A stretch of 64,000 bases of DNA, taken from Imbricaverruca yamaguchii (lineage: Eukaryota > Arthropoda > Thecostraca > Neoverrucidae). The stretch lies in NCBI GenBank assembly GCA_034440575.1, contig JAOTOL010001449.1, positions 209,501 through 273,500 on the forward strand, read 5' to 3'. The notes under the pieces are model-generated. The model was not told the DNA's origin and did no database searches. It saw only the letters and a list, made by a program, of their open reading frames with translations. Each line of letters opens with the position of its first letter. The first letter of the stretch is position 1. Positions 57,890 through 64,000 of this stretch are shown in pieces. The position numbers and the translations under genes were made by a program.

Positions 57890-60081
57890 TGCATTCAATT
57901 TCGTAGGTTATCATATCGTGACGGCCGAATTAATTGGAATGAAGTTCAGAAGCGGGGTGCCCGTACTTAGAGGCTGAATTCCTGGCACGTATTCCGCTTT
58001 TAAATAAATAACTGATTTTCGGCTTCCATTACATCTGGAATATTGTTACTAACGTTAGCTCCAGCACCGTTGAAACTTCAGCAATCCTGAGCAATACTAA
58101 ATGAGAAGCTTCAAACAGTAGATGCATACAAATTCCATGCATTGCATACCGCTCCCCCAAGTAAAACTGGAGTTAAAAAACCTTTTGTACACACATTATG
58201 AGTGCCTACAAATCACCACACGCGACAACCAATTGACAGAATAACTTGTCTGCACAACAGAAACACCACAGGGTGTTCCGGGCTGTTCCTTGAGACACAG
58301 CAAGTCATACAACATGAGCACCTTACATTTGGATGCATGGGTCACTGATCAGATCACGTCGAAGCTGATCTCAAGATTAAAAGTCGATGAATATTGACCA
58401 AAATCACTGGTTTTAAGCTTGCCCGTGAAAACATTACGACATATTGTCATCTAGCACCTACAAGTAGCCCACAGTAGCTCTAAATAAAAAGGTTCCTGAA
58501 GGCATCATGAGTCAAATGACAACATGTGACTACGGAAAAGCTTTACTTTACACCTTTGCAATCCTGTTAGTTCAGCTGCAATAACCGCACACATCCAAAC
58601 ATTTGGCCTTCAGTGGTGATATTATCACATTAGACGTTGAAAGTCTGATTTCGTCGAGAAAAGCCGGGAGGTATGTTAGCTTATGACATTATACCCATGG
58701 AGCTAAGACCGCCACCATGCAATGTTTCACCAAACGACGGGGAAACTGGCCAAACAGCTGCAGGAAGCTTCGCAAAGAGCAAAAACACAGCTCCGAGGTT
58801 CTGCTCGAAAACTAAGTATGAAGAGGTGTATCAGCGCCCGCAACTGCTTGGGCCGATGTTGGTTAATATTCATGTGTAATTAGCTTCAGATAATGGAACA
58901 ACTTATTTTACGACCGTTTGAGTTCATGTTCTACCTGACGAGGCACTAACACAATTTGAAACTACACTGTCTGAAACATGAGCTGGATTCTATAGGATAG
59001 GATGGATTCTATAGGACAAGTTAATTAAGAAGAAACTTGCAATATTTTACACCACATCTAACAGGCTTAATGCACCATAGCCACTTAAGCCTCTCATGCC
59101 GACTTATCTTGGGACGACCAAGGTGTTAAGCAGCAAGTGAGCTTCGGGCGGAGCACTTTCTTTGTCCTACCTGGAAGTGACCGTGGCACCAAGATCCCGG
59201 GGCATGTGACATAGAGCACGCAATGGTCAACGAGCAGCGGAGAGGAAACACCGTCCGAGCGAGAGTTTATTTTGTAGATAAGCTTACAGCTTCCTTACTG
59301 ATCACACGGTTCGTAGATTATCTTACAGATACACATTGTCCAACACACGTCCAAGGACATTGCAACGGGGGCGATAAAATGTAACACGGAGCGCCACACG
59401 GAATACGCCTCGCACGTGCGCGCGCACACGCACCCGCGTACGAGTACACGGTCGCCATCGCTCTAACGGCGCATGCCTACACACTACATTTATATCAAAA
59501 TGAGTCGACGCCCTCCGGTGTGGGTGGCGGGCACGAAAAAGCGCCGGCGGGGCAGAGGTGGGGAGTGGCCACCCGGTCAGTGTTGTGGTGAAGAGATCAC
59601 TGGCTGGGCGATAGCGGTGCGGACGTACGCGGCCGCTGTTGCCGCGCTGTCGGGGAAACGGTAAGGCAACAACCAGAAACACATTCGGTATTAACAACGT
59701 GAGAGAAAAACAGACAACACGAACCAACAAGGTATATGGGAGCTCTGCCGGAGCCAATGGTGGACCGGCAGCTGGCCCTGTCTTTTGTGTGGCGTCGCAC
59801 CGCGCGGTGACGCGCGGTGCGACACGCAGCCAGACTAGGCGGTCACTAGTACTACCACTTGGACTACACACGCGCGCCGCGACGGCCGGCGCTGAGCACG
59901 CATACAAAAATATGGGATGAGAAGAACACAACGCTATGTGGGCGCAGCGCCGGTGGCCAGCCACTCGGTAGTGGACGCAGCGGCGTTTGTTTAGAGTCAA
60001 ACTGACATATCACTTGGCATCTGAAGTTGGCTGACTGACGGTACAGGCGAGGTGACGCTCGCCGCCCATTGCACGTGACGA
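57890..60081 (-). other. Cut homeobox 3' UTR and downstream intron sequence
   Basis: Directly downstream of the homeodomain stop on the - strand. A GC-rich part (59,380-60,080) is followed by a possible AATAAA (- strand) near 59,268-59,273, which would give a 3' UTR of about 0.8 kb. For CASP transcripts the same DNA would be intron. No other gene is seen. Confidence 0.4.
59268..59273 (-). terminator. Possible polyadenylation signal for the homeobox isoform
   Basis: AATAAA on the - strand about 0.81 kb after the Cut stop codon. A single hexamer match, so weak. Confidence 0.3.
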
Positions 60082-61272
60082 TTAATCTCCGTCGGAGCCG
60101 TCGACGGCCGCCGCGCCCACCTCCGGCTCTGGCTCCGGCTCCGGCTCCAGCTCCGGCTCCGGCTCTGGTTCCGGCTCTGGCTCCGGCTCCGGCTCGCTGT
60201 CCGGCTCCGGGGAGCCGGCAGCTACCGCAGCCGGCGCCGGGGACGGTGACGGCGGGCCGTGTCCCTCTGTGGCGGCGGCGGCGGCGGCGGCGGCGGCCCC
60301 GGCCTCGGCCTCCAGTTCAGTCTGCACCACACACACGCCGTTGATGAGCTGCGGCGGCCGGCGCGGCTCGGCCGCCCACTGCGGGTTCACCCACTGAGGC
60401 GCGGCCGGCTTGCGGCGAGAGCTGCGCGCCGCCGGCGCCGCCAGCTTCTCTCGCGCGCTCAGCTCGCCGTCCCCGTCGTCGTCGTCATCGCGGTCGTCGC
60501 GCGGCGAGCCGGCCGGCGGTGGGCTCGCGCCGTCAGACAGATTGCTCGCGTCGTCGCTCTGGTTGTCGAACTCGTCCGATTTCATGCTCAGGTCAAGTCC
60601 GCTCATGGGCTCGGCGCAGGCCAGCCGCACGTCCAGGTAGGGGAAGGGCAGCGGCGCCGGCAGGCCGGGGAAGGGCAGCGGCGCCGGCAGCGGCGCGGTA
60701 CCCTTGTCGCGTTGCAGCTCCTGCAGGCGTCGGTTGAGCAGCAGTCGGAAGTGTGGCTGGTCCAGCTGCTGGCCGTCGCGGCTGGCACTGGCCGAATACG
60801 GCGACGACTCGCCGCCGACCGCCTGCTGCTTCAGACGCATCCGGTGGTTGTGGAACCAGTTGGTGATGGTGCGTTGCGTCAGGCTCAGCTCTTGGCAGAG
60901 GAACTCGATCGACGCCATGTTTGGGTACGGGTCGAGAGCAAATGCCAGCTTCAGCGCTTCCTTCTGCTCCTCGGAGAAGAGCACGCGCGACTTCTTGGCG
61001 TTAGGGCTGTTTGACATGGTTGAGTACATATCTGAGCTGTCATTGCTCTCTGATGCAGCGTCCATCTGCGAGCGGCGCCGCTTGTTGGTCTCCTTGCGCT
61101 CGTTCTTGATGCGCTGCAGCCGCTCCAAATTACGCGCCGTGTCCTCCAGCCACATCTTCATGCGGATGAAGGGCTCTCGGCCCTTGATACTCAGCAGGTG
61201 CCACGGCTTGGGCTTGGATAGCAGCTCGCTGACCGAACCCTGTGACAGACCCAGCACCACCTCGCCGAACAG
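60082..61272 (-). CDS. cut: Cut/CUX homeobox protein, terminal exon (third CUT repeat, homeodomain, tail)
   Basis: Cut/CUX proteins are nuclear transcription regulators that bind DNA through CUT repeats and a divergent homeodomain. After acceptor CGTTCCAG the exon opens with [27 protein letters not shown], the body of a CUT repeat whose start is in the exon at 62,121. A basic RRRSQMDAASES linker leads to the homeodomain (about codons 90-152 of the exon: SRVLFSEEQKEALKLAFALD ... ITNWFHNHRMRLKQQ). The WFHNHR recognition helix is typical of the Cut class. The tail is low complexity: acidic Asp runs, nine consecutive Ala, and a Glu-Pro repeat before TAA at 60,082-60,084. The long frame on the opposite strand is a GC-driven shadow. 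Confidence 0.97.
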   Translation of the reverse strand: MFGEVVLGLSQGSVSELLSKPKPWHLLSIKGREPFIRMKMWLEDTARNLERLQRIKNERKETNKRRRSQMDAASESNDSSDMYSTMSNSPNAKKSRVLFSEEQKEALKLAFALDPYPNMASIEFLCQELSLTQRTITNWFHNHRMRLKQQAVGGESSPYSASASRDGQQLDQPHFRLLLNRRLQELQRDKGTAPLPAPLPFPGLPAPLPFPYLDVRLACAEPMSGLDLSMKSDEFDNQSDDASNLSDGASPPPAGSPRDDRDDDDDGDGELSAREKLAAPAARSSRRKPAAPQWVNPQWAAEPRRPPQLINGVCVVQTELEAEAGAAAAAAAAATEGHGPPSPSPAPAAVAAGSPEPDSEPEPEPEPEPEPEPELEPEPEPEPEVGAAAVDGSDGD

Positions 61273-62120
61273 CTGGAACGACACACCACAGCCGGGTTAG
61301 GGTAGGTCAGGGCAGGTCAGCGCAGGTCAGTGGTAACACCTTGGCCGGGCTGCCGCTCATGGAGCACCAACCATTCCCACATTGTGGTTATGCTGCTGCC
61401 TCTGAACAACACGCAAACAACGGTAGTGCACCACAGCCGAATTTGTGCAGTGTAATAGTGGGAAAGTCCACGCAACGACATCATGTAGAACGTCGTTTGA
61501 ACAGCGAATTATGGCATTATTCTTTTTTCCAATAATACATATGTGAATCCTCCCCATGAAGACTAGTCTGTGCGACAGATGGTCAATAGACATAACTTAC
61601 AACAAGTCATATTTTTACCAGCCAAACTTGCCGACAACAGGTTCAGACACGGCTTGTAGAGCCGATGTTTTCACCCAAGCCCACCATTTTGTCCGGGCAC
61701 CACCGCACATACGAACTAAACCCATGCCATTTGTCGTGCAACACGAGACTCGATGCGCTTACAGCTGCAAGTTCTTACTGATATCGCATGAGGTGTCAGC
61801 TAACTAAAGCCAGAACTGCAGTCGGGAGCCGGCGGTTTTTCGTGCCGGTTCCGAGCGGCGGCGCGCCGCACAGGTGCACCCATGACAGCCGAATACGCCA
61901 CGCTTCGATGGGTCAGTGCTGAGCCCGTCGCTCACACAGCTTCACCCCGCGTGACGGCCTGCATCGTTACCGGCCGGCCGACATTAGCCGATGTAATGGG
62001 ATAAACCGCCAGGCCCCTCCCCCATCCGCTTACGTCACAGCGGCGATCTGCAGATACGACCGGCCGATGTGCGGATAATCCGCCACCGTCCACGCGAGCG
62101 GCGCCCACAGCGGGCCCCAC
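61273..62120 (-). other. cut: Cut intron between the two halves of the last CUT repeat
   Basis: GT-AG intron of about 0.85 kb: donor AAG|GTGGGG at 62,120 and acceptor TTCCAG ending at 61,273. Several CTGACCTGC motifs lie just upstream of the acceptor (61,295-61,335, - strand). Confidence 0.85.
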
Positions 62121-62401
62121 CTTCTGGCCGATGTTGTTAGCCAGCAGCACCTCCTTGATCTTGGTGGTGATGTAGAGCGTGTCCAACTCGGGCGTGATGG
62201 CAGCTGTCTCATACACGGACATGGGCAGCTGGCCTGGCGGCAGCCGCAGGCCGAACTTCATCAGCGGCTCCATGCCAGACAGGCGCGACACTAGCGCCGC
62301 TGGCGGCAGGCCCGGGAACTGTGCCAGTGAGACGGCCGGTGGCAGCGGCGATTCGATCGACTTGGACATGTCGGGTAGCTTCAGCGGCATGGCGGGGAAG
62401 C
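62121..62401 (-). CDS. cut: Cut/CUX, exon with linker and start of the last CUT repeat
   Basis: Two bases complete a Gly codon after acceptor GCCGCAG, then FPAMPLKLPDMSKSIESPLP and a Pro-rich linker. The end is TPELDTLYITTKIKEVLLANNIGQK, the N-terminal helix of a CUT repeat, which splices in phase 0 to LFGEVVLGLSQG. The 281-bp length satisfies both phases. The donor is AAG|GTGGGG. Confidence 0.93.
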
Positions 62402-62745
62402 CTGCGGCAGGACCGACCGGCCGACTCAGAACTGCTGCCGGACACCCGTGCCACGCTCGGAGCTATGCGCCAAGAAATACACTTAGAAAGACGTTTGCAC
62501 GTGCTGAACTGTATATAACTAGGTACGCAAGTCGAACGACAAATTTCCCACACGAAGTGAAGCTAACGACATGTGGCGACTGAAAAATCTCACCGAACAA
62601 GAGCGACGTGCGCCCATGGCGCAACGAAGATGGCGGTACGCCTGCGGAAGGCCTTCGGGTGGTAAGTCCGTAGCGAGCAGCATACACCAGTGTAGCCGGT
62701 ACAGTCAGCTGACTAAGGTGGGGTGACGCCAGCCGGCCAGCTTAC

Positions 62746-62998
62746 CTCCATTGTAACAGCCGGTGCGCAGGAGTTTCTCGGGCGCGATTTTGTACTGGCT
62801 GGCCACCAGTTTGTGGACAGCAGTGTCGTCGTCTAGGAACATCTTCATCCGGATGAACGGTTCGCGACCCTTCTGCGTGAGCATGTGCCACGGCTTCGGT
62901 CGCGCCAGAAGGTCCGACACGGAGCCCTGAGACAAGCCGAGCACCGACTCGCCGAACAGGCGCTGCGAGATCGAAAACTGGCTCAGGTGCTCCTTTAT
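62746..62998 (-). CDS. cut: Cut/CUX, exon with the middle CUT repeat
   Basis: After acceptor TGCCGGCAG it reads [20 protein letters not shown] then [20 protein letters not shown] and [36 protein letters not shown]. This is the most conserved CUT repeat of Drosophila Cut and vertebrate CUX, close to residue-for-residue in the [15 protein letters not shown] block. 253 bp, phase 0 start, phase 1 end; the last G joins GC of the next exon (Gly). The donor is GAG|GTAAGC. Confidence 0.96.
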
Positions 62999-63019
62999 CT
63001 GCCGGCAATGTCGTCAGGG

Positions 63020-63352
63020 CGATAAGGTTCACACCAATAGCATCGTGTCAGATCAGGTCAGGTCATTATCCTCGAGTCAGCTCAGGTCGTTGACTTCCAG
63101 CCAGGTCAAATCACCGCCTGAGAGCCCAGTTAGATCACGTTATCGGGGCAGGCCAGGTTAGGCCAACGGAATGTGGTCCGGATGCCACTAGCCCAGATTC
63201 AAGTCAGTTGATTGATCTCCAGTCAGGTAAGACTTCATCGCTCACTCTGCATACTACCCCATCATGCATTCAACACCCATCAAACCTCAGCATTCACCAT
63301 GCATACCACCTCATCACTTGTCCAACACCCTGCAGACCACTTCTTCACTCAC
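63020..63352 (-). other. cut: Cut intron with AGGTCA-rich sequence
   Basis: Intron between the linker exon and the middle CUT exon. On the + strand 63,045-63,235 contains many AGGTCA or GGTCAG words, similar to words near 61,300 and in the array at 47,768. CATCA/CACC-rich sequence follows. No exon. Confidence 0.6.
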
Positions 63353-63717
63353 CCTACGCACCACCTCCTCCGTGTTGAGACTGTTGAACATGTCGAACTG
63401 CTGCTGGGTGATGGGCGGCAGGACGGCCTTCATCGGCCGCTGGGGGTGGGCGCTGAGCGGCGGCATGGCCGCGCTGTTGATGAGCGAGTTGGTGATGCTG
63501 GCCATGCGCTGCAGCGGGCTGGCAGAGGTGACCGTGTCGTCGCCGCTGCTGGTGCTGGTGGTGGTGGCGGCGGCAGCCGCTGCGGCGGCCGCCGCCGCCG
63601 CCGCCGCCGCCGCCGAGTGCATGAAGAAGCCACCAGGGTGGAGACCGGCCATTGAGCCGGGTGGGCCGGACGGGCCGGGAGTGGTCGGCAGCGAGCCTGG
63701 GCTCGACACAGGTGCCC
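63353..63717 (-). CDS. cut: Cut/CUX, linker exon with poly-alanine before the middle CUT repeat
   Basis: Following acceptor CGTTTCAG the exon reads APVSSPGSLPTTPGPSGPPG, then a run of 17 Ala, TTTSTSSGDD, and MASITNSLINSAAMPPLSAH, ending LPPITQQQFDMFNSLNTEEV VRR. The QQQFDM-NLNTEE-VRR block directly precedes the middle CUT repeat in Drosophila Cut and CUX, and the join VVRR-IKEHLSQ is in phase 0. The 365-bp length fits a split codon at the start. The donor is AGG|GTGAGT. Another acceptor further upstream is possible. Earlier exons, including the shared coiled coil, are beyond the window. Confidence 0.88.
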
Positions 63718-63764
63718 CTGAAACGCTGAGTACGGTCAGTACACCACCGCAGCCCGGCTGGTAC

Positions 63765-63915
63765 ATCGGTGACGTCACCGCCACGGCCGCCGGGCTGCCG
63801 AGACAGGGCCGTCACGGCTACCGGTGACGTCACAGCCACGGCCGCCGGGACAGTGCCGTCACGGCTGCCGAGACAGGGCCGTCACGGCTACCGGTGACGT
63901 CACAGCCACGGCCAC
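63765..63915. repeat. GC-rich minisatellite with TGACGTCA motifs
   Basis: About two and a half copies of GGTGACGTCACAGCCACGGC CGCCGGG ... ACAGGGCCGTCACGGCTACC immediately upstream (- strand) of the poly-Ala exon. Three TGACGTCA palindromes occur (about 63,769, 63,824, 63,893), the CREB/ATF consensus. Confidence 0.9.
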
Positions 63916-63924
63916 CAGCACTGG

Positions 63925-64000
63925 CGGATCCAAGGGGGGCTATTCCGGCCATGCCCCCCCGAAACGCCTTAAAGGGGGGGCATCATGTCTGTTGGCCCTC
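63925..64000. mobile_element. Left end of another hAT-like element (cut by the window end)
   Basis: CACTGGCGGATCCAAGGGGG GCTATTCCGG and GGCATGCCCCCC-like sequence resemble the CAGGGGTAGATCC and CAGTGGCG ends elsewhere in the window. Only about 75 bp are visible. Confidence 0.5.

Noticed and set aside
60259..61014. 251-codon + strand frame
   Set aside because: Antisense shadow of the homeodomain exon in GC-rich DNA; no domain and Arg/Val-rich composition.

Overview
This window is animal genomic DNA, most likely from an arthropod and possibly a crustacean. It has split genes with GT-AG or GC-AG introns, tandem repeats, and nested LINE, hAT-like and SINE copies. The species call is inference: the paxillin LIM exons and the Cut/CUX exons read most like arthropod proteins. 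There is no prokaryotic gene organisation. Most long open frames come from tandem repeats.

Two host genes are present and they converge. On the + strand, the last two coding exons of paxillin (7,314-7,434 and 8,218-8,363) encode the end of LIM3 and all of LIM4. On the - strand lies the 3' half of a Cut/CUX gene. The CUT and homeodomain exons are at 60,082-63,717: linker with poly-Ala, CUT repeat, CUT repeat split over two exons, homeodomain, stop. Further downstream on the same strand are six exons of the alternative product CASP, a Golgi transmembrane coiled-coil protein, at 47,752 down to 13,388. Every splice phase I could test is consistent. The layout matches vertebrate CUX1: common 5' exons (outside the window), then CUT/homeobox exons, then CASP-specific exons.

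Mobile DNA fills the introns and the intergenic space. Two copies of one CR1-like LINE, with an esterase-domain ORF1, lie at 1,009-7,106 and 29,625-34,167. A Jockey-like LINE on the + strand (about 24,900-40,300) is split by a DNA transposon with about 160-bp inverted repeats (26,304-28,082) and by an 11.3-kb hAT-like element (28,629-39,966). The second CR1 copy and kilobases of degenerate minisatellite sit inside that element. A 3-kb hAT-like element with a perfect 8-bp duplication is at 41,047-44,095 and carries a nested 321-bp relative. Two tRNA-derived SINEs are at 47,432-47,596 and 53,318-53,484.

The most unusual signal is that several minisatellites are built from, or abut, exon-intron junctions of the two host genes. 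Paxillin's acceptor plus exon start is tandemly copied five times, and its GC donor region about ten times. The acceptor of the CASP membrane exon opens a roughly 4.2-kb, 37-bp array that contains about a dozen more acceptor copies. The donor of the preceding CASP segment is the unit of an 18-copy, 39-bp array. Another CASP donor has a second, GC-type copy 43 bp away. This looks like recurrent splice-site-seeded tandem amplification.
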